DNA of 28,855 bases from an uncultured Prevotella sp. GTDB taxonomy: Bacteria; Bacteroidota; Bacteroidia; Bacteroidales; Bacteroidaceae. Below the pieces are notes generated by a model that saw nothing but the letters and a program-made list of their open reading frames with translations, ran no database searches and was not told the origin of the DNA. The stretch covers positions 1-28,855 of the forward strand of contig CALCVT010000013.1 in NCBI GenBank assembly GCA_937906495.1, written 5' to 3'. Position numbers and translations under genes: made by a program. Below are positions 1 to 7,209 of the stretch, piece by piece. The stretch's first letter is position 1. Each line of letters begins with the position of its first letter.

Positions 1-404
1 TTTGTCGTTCTGCTCCTAAGAAAATGTTAAGCATTCATTAGTTTAGATGACTTCAATTTAAAAAAGAGAATGCGCAGATATAACAGATTTTACAAAATTC
101 CCTTAATTTAAACGCATGCTTGAATTAATACTATTTTGTTTTGAACGTGGTAGTACCTTTGCTTAAATTGAGACAATTCGCCACAAAGTTATACACTTCT
201 TCCGGTTTACTTCGATACAACAAATTTCTCAGCACCATACGCAGAATTCATAATCAGTAGTTTCAGGAACGAAAAGCCTCTAAAAAAAGACCAAATTATC
301 CTCAAAGCGTTCAAGTTGGGCAAGATGCTTATTCCTACTAATTACCAACTGAACACCTAAGGCCAATCGTATTCACAAAAACTCATTACATTAGCAAACC
401 GACA
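1..404. other. Left-edge intergenic stretch, no convincing gene
   Basis: I see no supported gene here. A -7-like element (TACCTTTG, 154-161, plus strand) is present but has no well-spaced -33 partner. An open frame of about 45 codons on the plus strand ends at the TAG at 258-260. It is Leu/Arg/Lys-rich, has no ATG start and is not recognised. It could be a gene remnant or chance. The region is AT-rich and typical of Bacteroidales intergenic DNA. Confidence 0.5.
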
Positions 405-446
405 ATAAAAAGCGCCGTCAGCCTCATCAACGAAGCCAACGGCGCC
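405..446 (-). terminator. Rho-independent terminator of the serine/DUF1015 block
   Basis: On the minus strand, arms GCGCCGT and ACGGCGC (plus 412-418 and 439-445) extend inward through G-T wobbles to a stem of about 13 bp. A run of five T follows (plus 407-411). It sits 17 bases after the DUF1015 stop codon, as expected for the end of this transcript. Confidence 0.85.
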
Positions 447-462
447 ACAGCAATGTTAAAAA

Positions 463-1704
463 TCAGAACTTATGTACTACAAGACCGCTGCGAAGCTTAG
501 GTTCAAACCAAGTAGCCTTAGGCGGCATAATCTTTCCGCTATCAGCAATATCCATAATTTGCTGCATGCTTACAGGGTAAAGAGCCAAAGCCATCTGCAT
601 TTCGCCACTATCTACACGACGTTGCAGTTCTTCAAGTCCGCGCAAACCACCAACAAAGTCGATGCGCTTGTCTTTACGCAAATCCTTGATATTAAGCAAT
701 TCGTCGAGGATGAGTCGCGAAGAAATATCTACATCAAGCACACCGATAGGATCTTCGGGGTTGAAAGTTCCGGGGCGGGCATTGAGGGCATACCATACAC
801 CACCAAGATAGAGTGCAAACTCATGTGCATGAGCTGGATGATAGGGTTCTGCACCCTTAGCCTCAACTGTAAAATTCTTCTCGAGTGCTGCAAGGAATTG
901 CTCGGGAGTCATGCCATTCAAGTCCTTGACAACGCGGTTATAATCGAGAATGGTCAACTCGTCTGCGGGGAAGCAAACTGCCATGTAATAGTTGAATTCC
1001 TCTGTACCATCCGAATTGCACTGCTGTGCACGCTCGTGACCAACAAGAGCAGCAGCAGCCGAGCGGTGATGACCATCGGCAATATAAAGGCTATCCATCT
1101 GAGCAAACTCCTTGGTTACTACCTCCTGGTCAGCCTTGTCCGTAACGACCCAAAGCTGGTGGCGGAAACCATCAATAGGAGCAATAAAATCGTATACTGG
1201 CTCAGTGGCTGCATACTTCTGACGCAATGCAAGCAATTCAGGACGCGGATGGTAAGCCAGGAACACCGGCTCAATGTGTGCACTGGTAGCACGCACGTGC
1301 TTCATGCGGTCTTCTTCCTTATCAGCACGGGTCAATTCATGCTTTTTGATAACGCCCTGCATATAGTCTTGCACACTTGCACATACTACCCAACCATACT
1401 GAGTATGGCCATTCATAGTTTGGGCATAGAGGTAATAGCAATCTTGCTCGTCGGGTACTAACCATCCCTCTTCCTGGAACTTACGGAACTGCTCAGCACC
1501 GCTTTCATAAACGCGGGGATCGTATTCCGAAGTGCCTTCGGGGAAATTGATTTCTGGCTTAATAATATGGTACAACGACATTTCGTTGTCACCGGCTTCA
1601 ACGCGAGCTTCCTCTGAATCGAGTACGTCGTAAGGACGGCTCTCTACACGTTCTACAAGGTTGGTGGGCGGACGCAATCCGCGGAAAGGCTTTATAATGG
1701 GCAT
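463..1704 (-). CDS. DUF1015 family protein of the serine biosynthesis block
   Basis: This 413-residue protein belongs to the DUF1015 family by overall pattern, including the hallmark Y-I-A-D-G-H-H-R at residues 207-214 and the charged K-H-E-L-T-R segment near 121-126. It has no signal peptide or membrane segment, so it should be cytoplasmic. The start ATG lies only 5 bases after the serA stop, so the two genes are almost certainly translated from one mRNA. In Bacteroidales this gene commonly follows serC and serA, which suggests a role linked to serine or phosphoserine metabolism. The biochemical function is not established, and the His-rich loop looks like an active or ligand site only by inference. 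A strong terminator follows. Length is normal for the family and no lesion is visible. Confidence 0.88.
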   Translation of the reverse strand: MPIIKPFRGLRPPTNLVERVESRPYDVLDSEEARVEAGDNEMSLYHIIKPEINFPEGTSEYDPRVYESGAEQFRKFQEEGWLVPDEQDCYYLYAQTMNGHTQYGWVVCASVQDYMQGVIKKHELTRADKEEDRMKHVRATSAHIEPVFLAYHPRPELLALRQKYAATEPVYDFIAPIDGFRHQLWVVTDKADQEVVTKEFAQMDSLYIADGHHRSAAAALVGHERAQQCNSDGTEEFNYYMAVCFPADELTILDYNRVVKDLNGMTPEQFLAALEKNFTVEAKGAEPYHPAHAHEFALYLGGVWYALNARPGTFNPEDPIGVLDVDISSRLILDELLNIKDLRKDKRIDFVGGLRGLEELQRRVDSGEMQMALALYPVSMQQIMDIADSGKIMPPKATWFEPKLRSGLVVHKF

Positions 1705-1709
1705 AATCT

Positions 1710-2630
1710 TTACTTATTAACTTGGAACTTGGTTACACCATCCTTGAAGTAGGCTACAATCTGATTAGCTGCAGCAAGGCCGGCATTGACATTAGCCTCC
1801 TTGGTCTGCGCACCCATCTTTTTGGGAGTTGCAAAATATCTTCCGGGGAAGAGTTCCATAAACTTCTCGTGGTTAGCGGGCATTACATCGGTAATGTACT
1901 TAAAGTCGGGACGATCTTGCATCAACTTAATCAGTTCCTCTTCGTTGATTACTTCCTTACGAGCAGTATTAAGAAGGATGGCACCCTTAGGCATCGTGTT
2001 CAAAAGGGCGTAGTTAATGGAGTTCTTGGTTTCGTCTGTTGCAGGAATATGAAGCGAAATCACATCGCTTGCCTTGTAGAGTTCCTCAACTGAATCCAAA
2101 GCCTTAACACCTGCCGATTCGATAGCTTCCTTAGGACAATAAGCATCGTAAGCGCAGATTTCCATACCAAAGCCCTTAGCTACGCGAGCTACGTTACGGC
2201 CAACATTACCGAAAGCATGGATACCGAGTTTCTTACCCATGAGTTCAGTACCTGAAGTTCCGTTATAGAAGTTACGCACACCGAAAACGAGCAAACCAAG
2301 AGCCAATTCAGCAACTGCATTTGAGTTCTGGCCAGGAGTATTCATCACAACAATGCCATGAGCTGTAGCTGCTTCAAGGTCAACGTTGTCAAAACCTGCA
2401 CCTGCACGAACAACAATTTTAAGGTTGGGAGCTGCATCCATTACCGCTGCATCTACTTTGTCAGAACGGATAATCAAAGCATTAGCATCAGCTACAGCCT
2501 CGAGCAACTGGGCCTTGTCGGTATACTTCTCCAAAAGAGCTACTTCGTAGCCGGCATTTGTTATAATATCACTGATACCTTTTACTGCAACAGGTGCAAA
2601 AGGTTTTTCGGTAGCAATAAGAACTTTCAT
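1710..2630 (-). CDS. serA: D-3-phosphoglycerate dehydrogenase, short ACT-less type
   Basis: Oxidises 3-phosphoglycerate to 3-phosphohydroxypyruvate with NAD, the first step of the phosphorylated serine pathway, in the cytoplasm. At 306 residues it has only the catalytic and nucleotide-binding domains and lacks the C-terminal ACT regulatory domain of E. coli SerA. Visible motifs are V-R-A-G-A-G-F-D-N-V-D (74-84), the nucleotide loop H-A-F-G-N-V-G (138-144) and the catalytic Arg in N-T-A-R (R224). Where most family members have T-P-H with the catalytic His, this protein has T-P-K-K (268-271). The first Gly of the GxGxxG loop is Ala. Both traits fit the Lys-type PGDH known from Bacteroidales and Entamoeba. 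It lies 245 bases downstream of serC, with no clear promoter in the gap, and 5 bases before the DUF1015 gene. Loss of ACT suggests no serine feedback at this enzyme. Confidence 0.93.
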   Translation of the reverse strand: MKVLIATEKPFAPVAVKGISDIITNAGYEVALLEKYTDKAQLLEAVADANALIIRSDKVDAAVMDAAPNLKIVVRAGAGFDNVDLEAATAHGIVVMNTPGQNSNAVAELALGLLVFGVRNFYNGTSGTELMGKKLGIHAFGNVGRNVARVAKGFGMEICAYDAYCPKEAIESAGVKALDSVEELYKASDVISLHIPATDETKNSINYALLNTMPKGAILLNTARKEVINEEELIKLMQDRPDFKYITDVMPANHEKFMELFPGRYFATPKKMGAQTKEANVNAGLAAANQIVAYFKDGVTKFQVNK

Positions 2631-2875
2631 GATAAAGGTAAATAATCTCCGGCCATTGTCTTTATATTTTTTAAAAATTTACTTACATCAATGGATAAGC
2701 AACTTAAAAATCAGGCAAGTGGGGGAAATGGTTGATTATTAGGTTAGATATAAAAGAAGCCTATGGCGCTTCAACTCTATGTCAGGACTTTACGAACATT
2801 TCTTTGAGAGAAGTAAATAAAGAAATATATCCGGAAAGAGCTGACACAGAGCGAAGAACTACAAAGCGTCGATGA

Positions 2876-3949
2876 TTAGTGCTTATGCAACTGTTCAAAT
2901 TCCTGCATACAAGCCACCAGAGCCTGTACACCTTCGATAGGCATTGCGTTGTAGCAAGAAGCACGGAAACCACCTACAGAACGGTGTCCCTTGATACCTT
3001 GCATACCCTTGCCTTGAGCAAACTTAAGGAATTCAGCCTCGAGATCCTTGTACTCATCAGCCATAACGAAGCAAATGTTCATAAGTGAACGGTCCTCCTT
3101 AGCTACTGTACCACGGAACATAGCGTTGCGGTCAATTTCGCCATAGAGCATATCGGCACGTTCAATTGCACGGCGCTCCATTTCCTTCACGCCGCCATTG
3201 GCTTTAATCCACTTCAGCGTCTGGAGTGCGCAGAAGATGGGCACTACAGGAGGTGTATTAAACATTGAGCCCTTCTCTACATGGGTACGATAGTCGAGCA
3301 TGGTAGGAATCTGACGGCTTACATGGCCCAGCAAATCATTCTTAACGATGATAAAGGTAACACCTGCCATCGAAAGGTTCTTCTGAGCACCACCATAGAT
3401 AAGGCCATACTTGCTCACGTCAATAGGACGAGAGAAGATATCGGAAGACATATCGGCAACCAACGTAACGGGGCTGTCAATATCCTTACGGATTTCAGTA
3501 CCATAAATGGTATTATTCGTTGTAATATGGAAATAATCTACATCAGTAGGAATCTCGTAATCTTTAGGAATAAAAGTGTAGTTAGCATCGGCTGAGGAAG
3601 CAACTTCAACAACTTCACCAAAGAGTTTTGCCTCCTTCATTGCCTTCTTTGCCCATACACCGGTATTAAGGTATGCAGCCTTCTTTTCGAGCAGGTTATA
3701 GGGAACCATGCAGAACTCCAGGCTTGCGCCACCACCTACGAAGAGCACTGAATAGCCTTCGGGGATACCGAGCAATTCTTTGAACAAGTCCTGAGTCTCA
3801 TCAATCACAGCCTGAAATTCCTTTGTACGATGGCTGATTTCCATCAAAGAAAGACCCATATCTCCGAACTCGATGCAAGCGTCAGAGGTTGCCTTCATCA
3901 CTTCCTGCGGGAGAATAGAAGGACCCGCACCAAAATTATACTTCTTCAT
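2876..3949 (-). CDS. serC: Phosphoserine aminotransferase
   Basis: PLP-dependent class-V aminotransferase that converts 3-phosphohydroxypyruvate plus glutamate to phosphoserine, the second step of serine synthesis. In some bacteria it also serves pyridoxal phosphate synthesis. The protein has 357 residues, the usual length. The N-terminus K-Y-N-F-G-A-G-P-S is diagnostic, R-T-K-E-F is at 41-45, the loop G-G-G-A-S-L-E-F is at 72-79, and the PLP Lys is K190 in Y-G-G-A-Q-K-N-L. The C-terminus ends with the expected G-H-R-S-V-G-G-F-R phosphate-binding segment followed by the short R-A-S-C-Y-N-A-M helix. It is the first gene of the minus-strand serine block and has its own upstream promoter candidate. 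The ATG at 3949 matches the conserved family start. Confidence 0.96.
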   Translation of the reverse strand: MKKYNFGAGPSILPQEVMKATSDACIEFGDMGLSLMEISHRTKEFQAVIDETQDLFKELLGIPEGYSVLFVGGGASLEFCMVPYNLLEKKAAYLNTGVWAKKAMKEAKLFGEVVEVASSADANYTFIPKDYEIPTDVDYFHITTNNTIYGTEIRKDIDSPVTLVADMSSDIFSRPIDVSKYGLIYGGAQKNLSMAGVTFIIVKNDLLGHVSRQIPTMLDYRTHVEKGSMFNTPPVVPIFCALQTLKWIKANGGVKEMERRAIERADMLYGEIDRNAMFRGTVAKEDRSLMNICFVMADEYKDLEAEFLKFAQGKGMQGIKGHRSVGGFRASCYNAMPIEGVQALVACMQEFEQLHKH

Positions 3950-3989
3950 GTCGTGTTGTTTTAAGGTAGTAAATAAGTTTTGTTGAGGG

Positions 3990-4021
3990 CGAAGATAGGT
4001 GTTTTTTCAGTAGAGGCCAAA
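3990..4021 (-). promoter_or_regulatory. Candidate promoter of serC
   Basis: Read on the minus strand there is TTTG (plus 4018-4021), a 20-base spacer and TATCTTCG (plus 3990-3997). This matches the Bacteroidota pattern TTTG / TAnnTTTG with one mismatch in the -7 element. The implied leader before the serC ATG is roughly 35 bases. Confidence 0.55.
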
Positions 4022-4498
4022 GAAAACGAATTATTTTTTTGTCAAAAATTCTAATTTAAGCAACATCAACAAGGACAAAAAGACACAAAAATATCGCTAT
4101 ACAAAGAAAATACAAAAGTCGAGCTTACAAAATAAACTCATTGGGTTTATATCTTTTGATTTATCCGTTTCATCCGTATATTTTTACTTTTTCTTCTGCA
4201 AAAAGCTGTTTGAGGTAACGCATCTCCGAATTCGGCGCTCCGAATAAGTTACATGAGAAAACCTGTAACTCCTACATACCTAACACCAAAACTGACCAAC
4301 GATTCTGAATCACGTTATAAAAATTCGCCACAACGTTTGGATGATTACTATTTACCATATAAAAATATACACTATGGCAATTAGGGTATCCGATAGCCAT
4401 TTTGAGCACTCCAACCTTATAATAAGGCAATTCTTTACACCAATCAAAGTTATTGCCTAGGCATATATCCGTTTTAGCATATTCTTTTCAGCATAAAT
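4022..4498. other. Intergenic region between divergent serC and mmdA
   Basis: No supported gene. It contains two direct copies of CTCCGAAT (4224-4231 and 4238-4245) flanked by GTAAC and GTTAC. A 28-codon open frame begins at the ATG at 4374 (M-A-I-R-V-S-D) and ends at the TAG near 4460. It has no recognisable product and is probably chance. The region is AT-rich with scattered short inverted repeats. Confidence 0.45.
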
Positions 4499-4523
4499 CG
4501 CACACATATTAAAGATGTGTGCG
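4499..4523. promoter_or_regulatory. Perfect 9-bp inverted repeat, operator candidate for mmdA
   Basis: CGCACACAT (4499-4507) and ATGTGTGCG (4515-4523) are exact reverse complements separated by 7 bases. The repeat centres about 26 bases upstream of the -7 element of the mmdA promoter, so it covers the expected -33 contact region. No T-run follows, so it is not a terminator. A dimeric regulator site is the simplest reading. The regulator itself is unknown. Confidence 0.55.
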
Positions 4524-4533
4524 TAAAAATGCT

Positions 4534-4541
4534 TATCTTTG
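4534..4541 (+). promoter_or_regulatory. -7 promoter element of the mmdA operon
   Basis: TATCTTTG is a full match to the Bacteroidota -7 consensus TAnnTTTG. It lies 37 bases before the mmdA ATG, giving a leader of about 30 bases. No standard TTTG -33 element is present. That space is taken up by the inverted repeat at 4499-4523, which suggests dependence on an activator or tight control. Confidence 0.75.
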
Positions 4542-4578
4542 CGGCCTATACATACAAACTCATCAATCAAACTCCAAC

Positions 4579-6132
4579 ATGAGTGAACAACTGAAGAAAA
4601 TTAAACAGCTCGTAGAGCTCCGCCAGAAAGCACGTCTGGGCGGTGGCGAGAAAGCCATTGAAAAGCAACATGCCAAAGGTAAAGCTACGGCACGCGAGCG
4701 TATCGAACTTCTGCTCGACAAGGGCTCGTTCGAGGAAATGGATATGTTCAAACTTCACCGTTGCCACAACTTCGGCATGGAGAAGAAGCAGTATCTCGGC
4801 GATGGTGTAGTTGCCGGTAGCGGAACCATCAACGGACGTCTAGTCTACATTTTTGCCCAGGACTTCACCGTTAATGGCGGTTCGCTTTCTGAGACTATGG
4901 CTCAAAAGATATGCAAAGTGATGGACCAGAGTATGAAGATGGGAGCTCCCTGCATCGGATTGAACGACTCGGGTGGCGCTCGTATTCAAGAAGGTATCAA
5001 TGCTTTGGCTGGTTTCGGCGAGATTTTCCAGCGCAACATCGAAGCTTCGGGCGTAGTACCCCAGATTTCGGGTATTTGTGGCCCCTGCGCTGGCGGTGCT
5101 GTCTACTCTCCTGCCCTCACCGACTTTGTTGTTATGCTCGAAGGTGTAAGCTACATGTTCCTTACCGGTCCTAAGGTAGTTAAAACCGTTACTGGCGAAG
5201 ACGTTACCCAGGAAGACCTCGGTGGTGCCGGTGTACACTCCACAAAGAGCGGTGTATGCCACTTTACTGCCAAAACTGAAGCTGAATTTGCCCAGCTCAT
5301 CCGTCGCCTGCTCTCTTACATTCCCCAAAACAACATGGAGCGTGCCCCCCGCATCGTATGCACTGACCCCATTGACCGTAAAGAAGATTCGCTCAACGAA
5401 ATCATCCCTGACAACCCCAACATGGCCTACGACATGTACAAGGTAATCGGTGCTGTTGTCGACAACGGAGAGTTTATGGAGGTACAGCGTAACTTTGCCC
5501 GCAACATCATTATCGGCTTTGCCCGCTTCAATGGCCAGAGTGTTGGTATTGTTGCCAACCAGCCCAGCGTATACGCCGGTGTTCTCGACTGCAACGCTTC
5601 GCGCAAGGCTGCTCGCTTTGTACGTTTCTGCGACTGCTTTAACATCCCCATTGTTTCGCTTGTTGACGTTCCCGGTTTCCTTCCCGGTACAGGCCAAGAA
5701 TACAATGCTGTTATCGACCATGGTGCCAAACTTCTTTATGCTTATGGCGAAGCTACCGTACCCAAGGTTACCGTTACGCTCCGCAAGAGCTATGGCGGTT
5801 CGCACATTGTGATGGGCTGCAAGCAACTCAAAGCCGACTTGAACTATGCTTGGCCTTCAGCAGAAATTGCTGTTATGGGTGCATCGGGTGCAGTTGCTAT
5901 TCTCGATGGCAAAGAAGCCAAGACCAAAGAAGATCCCAAGGCATTCCTTGCCGAGAAGGAGAAAGAGTACAACGACCTCTTTACCAATCCTTATAAGGCT
6001 GCCGAATATGGTTACGTCGACGACGTTATCGAGCCCCGCAACACCCGCTTCCGCATTTGCCGCGCCCTTGCTCAGCTTGAGAACAAGCGCGAGACCCGCC
6101 CGGCCAAGAAACACGGAAACATCCCTCTCTAA
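4579..6132 (+). CDS. mmdA: Methylmalonyl/propionyl-CoA carboxyltransferase subunit (MmdA/PccB type)
   Basis: Carboxyltransferase of the biotin-dependent acyl-CoA carboxylase/decarboxylase family. It moves CO2 between methylmalonyl-CoA (or propionyl-CoA) and the biotin of a carrier protein, in the cytoplasm. At 517 residues it is of usual length and spans N- and C-terminal crotonase-like halves. Oxyanion-hole and CoA motifs visible are G-G-S-L-S-E-T, the S-G-G-A-R-I-Q-E-G loop, V-P-G-F-L-P-G-T-G-Q-E in the second half, and R-K-S-Y-G-G-S-H-I-V-M. I chose the ATG at 4579 (M-S-E-Q-L-K-K-I) because the in-frame upstream GTG at 4519 lies before the -7 element and would add a non-conserved 20-residue extension. 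It is first in an operon with a small unknown protein and the biotin carrier. The specific acyl-CoA and whether it works as a Na+ decarboxylase or an ATP carboxylase cannot be told here. Confidence 0.92.
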   Translation: MSEQLKKIKQLVELRQKARLGGGEKAIEKQHAKGKATARERIELLLDKGSFEEMDMFKLHRCHNFGMEKKQYLGDGVVAGSGTINGRLVYIFAQDFTVNGGSLSETMAQKICKVMDQSMKMGAPCIGLNDSGGARIQEGINALAGFGEIFQRNIEASGVVPQISGICGPCAGGAVYSPALTDFVVMLEGVSYMFLTGPKVVKTVTGEDVTQEDLGGAGVHSTKSGVCHFTAKTEAEFAQLIRRLLSYIPQNNMERAPRIVCTDPIDRKEDSLNEIIPDNPNMAYDMYKVIGAVVDNGEFMEVQRNFARNIIIGFARFNGQSVGIVANQPSVYAGVLDCNASRKAARFVRFCDCFNIPIVSLVDVPGFLPGTGQEYNAVIDHGAKLLYAYGEATVPKVTVTLRKSYGGSHIVMGCKQLKADLNYAWPSAEIAVMGASGAVAILDGKEAKTKEDPKAFLAEKEKEYNDLFTNPYKAAEYGYVDDVIEPRNTRFRICRALAQLENKRETRPAKKHGNIPL

Positions 6133-6210
6133 ACTGCTGTCGCTGACCGCCGGGTGCTAACAGCTAAACAGCTTACACCCGATGGTCGGACACGCCCCAA
6201 CTTTTCGAAA

Positions 6211-6483
6211 ATGAAGAACTTCCAGTACAAACTTGGCGATCAGGTTATCACCATACGCATTGACGAGAAGCACGGCACCATCACCGACTTTCTGGTCGAC
6301 GGTTGGCAACCCCGCCCCACCGAAGAGGAAATGCCCGCCTACGCAGCCGTGATTGCGCTGGCTCTCATTGAGCACGAAGTTGAAATTGTGCACGATGAAG
6401 AACCCGGTATCATCACCGTAGAGCACCACCGTACCGGATGGAACAATCCCTCCGACTTGATGAATTCCCTCACATTGCTTTAA
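6211..6483 (+). CDS. Small protein of unknown function within the carboxyltransferase operon
   Basis: A 90-residue acidic, soluble protein with no membrane segment, signal peptide or biotin motif, so it is not an OadG-type membrane subunit. It lies 78 bases after mmdA and 12 bases before the carrier gene, which points to a role in the same complex. The first 25 residues (M-K-N-F-Q-Y-K-L-G-D) echo the start of the carrier protein (M-K-Q-Y-K-Y-T-I-N-G), suggesting a related beta-hairpin. The rest contains P-T-E-E-E-M-P-A-Y, a helix A-V-I-A-L-A-L-I-E-H and a C-terminal W-N-N-P-S-D. I chose the ATG at 6211 over the in-frame GTG at 6154, whose extra 19 residues look like non-coding linker. I do not recognise a named family. 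An assembly or linker subunit is a guess. Confidence 0.78.
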   Translation: MKNFQYKLGDQVITIRIDEKHGTITDFLVDGWQPRPTEEEMPAYAAVIALALIEHEVEIVHDEEPGIITVEHHRTGWNNPSDLMNSLTLL

Positions 6484-6495
6484 TCGTAACTATCA

Positions 6496-6963
6496 ATGAA
6501 ACAATATAAATATACCATCAACGGTGCTCAATACGATGTAACCATCAACAGCATCGTTGGCTCGAAGGCCAAGGTTCAAGTTAATGGTATCTCGTTTGAG
6601 GTCGAAATGCAAGGATCTTCGCTTGTTGAAGAGGCACTCCCCACTGTTGCCACAGACGCAACTCCCGCAACACCCGCAACTCCCGCTGCAACTCCTGCAA
6701 CTGCAGCTCCTGCAACTCCTGCAACTGGTGCCAAAAGCGGTCCCGGAGCCGGAACTCCCGTCAAGGCCCCCCTGCCCGGTGTGGTTACCAAAATTCTCGT
6801 TGCCGAAGGTCAGGCTGTCAAGAAGGGCGAAACCGTGCTCGTACTTGAAGCCATGAAAATGGAAAACAATATCACGGCCGAAGCCGATGGCTGCGTTACC
6901 GGCATTTGCGTAGCAGCAGGCGACAGCGTTATGGAGGGCACTACGCTGCTCACCATTGGCTAA
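6496..6963 (+). CDS. Biotin carboxyl carrier protein of the acyl-CoA carboxylase/decarboxylase
   Basis: This 155-residue biotin carrier ferries CO2 as carboxybiotin to or from the carboxyltransferase. Residues 1-40 form a short beta-rich head (M-K-Q-Y-K-Y-T-I-N-G) typical of Bacteroidales gamma/MmdC-type carriers. Residues 50-80 are a flexible Ala/Pro/Thr linker, and 86-155 a biotinyl domain with the attachment site E-A-M-K-M-E-N, the modified Lys being K121. P-L-P-G at 92-95 marks the domain start. It is the third gene of the mmdA operon, 12 bases after the small unknown gene, and is followed directly by a strong terminator. No membrane decarboxylase (MmdB/OadB) and no biotin carboxylase follow, so those partners must be elsewhere. 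It acts in the cytoplasm and would need a BirA ligase, not in this window. Confidence 0.93.
   Translation: MKQYKYTINGAQYDVTINSIVGSKAKVQVNGISFEVEMQGSSLVEEALPTVATDATPATPATPAATPATAAPATPATGAKSGPGAGTPVKAPLPGVVTKILVAEGQAVKKGETVLVLEAMKMENNITAEADGCVTGICVAAGDSVMEGTTLLTIG
6658..6727 (+). repeat. Ala-Thr-Pro coding repeat in the biotin carrier linker
   Basis: Reiterated units of GCAACTCC, with CCGCAACA and GCAGCTCC variants, encode the flexible Ala-Thr-Pro linker. The near-identical units could change number by slippage in steps of 9 or 12 bases without breaking the frame. Confidence 0.75.
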
Positions 6964-6996
6964 AACTAGCCCGGCCAATATTCTGATATTCAAAAA

Positions 6997-7033
6997 CCGA
7001 CAGCAGGTAGTTTATCCTGCTGTCGGTTTTTTT
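6997..7033 (+). terminator. Rho-independent terminator of the mmdA operon
   Basis: An 11-bp perfect stem (CCGACAGCAGG 6997-7007 with CCTGCTGTCGG 7016-7026), an 8-base loop and a run of seven T (7027-7033). It begins 33 bases after the biotin carrier stop codon and closes the operon before any membrane subunit. Confidence 0.95.
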
Positions 7034-7099
7034 ATTCTTCAAACAATCCAGCAAACACTTTACGGCAGTAGCAATACTACACTAAATAAAATAAAATTG

Positions 7100-7107
7100 T
7101 AGCTTTG
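7100..7107 (+). promoter_or_regulatory. -7 element of the acyltransferase gene
   Basis: TAGCTTTG fits the Bacteroidota TAnnTTTG consensus and lies between the mmdA terminator and the acyltransferase ATG. It implies a leader of about 95 bases. No clear TTTG -33 box is seen at normal spacing. Confidence 0.5.
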
Positions 7108-7209
7108 CACCTATCAACACGCACAACCTAAACTATACTGCTGCTCCCACAGGCCTTTCATCCCCCAACAGGCCATAAGCACACTCGTACCCAACTCCTT
7201 ATAAAGCCT

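Noticed and set aside
472..1461. Long plus-strand open frame of 329 codons opposite the DUF1015 gene
   Set aside because: It is the antisense of a well-supported gene, has no family resemblance and an irregular Cys/Ile/Ser-rich composition.
4840..5826. Minus-strand open frame of 328 codons inside mmdA
   Set aside because: It lies wholly opposite the conserved carboxyltransferase and is a by-product of that gene's codon bias.
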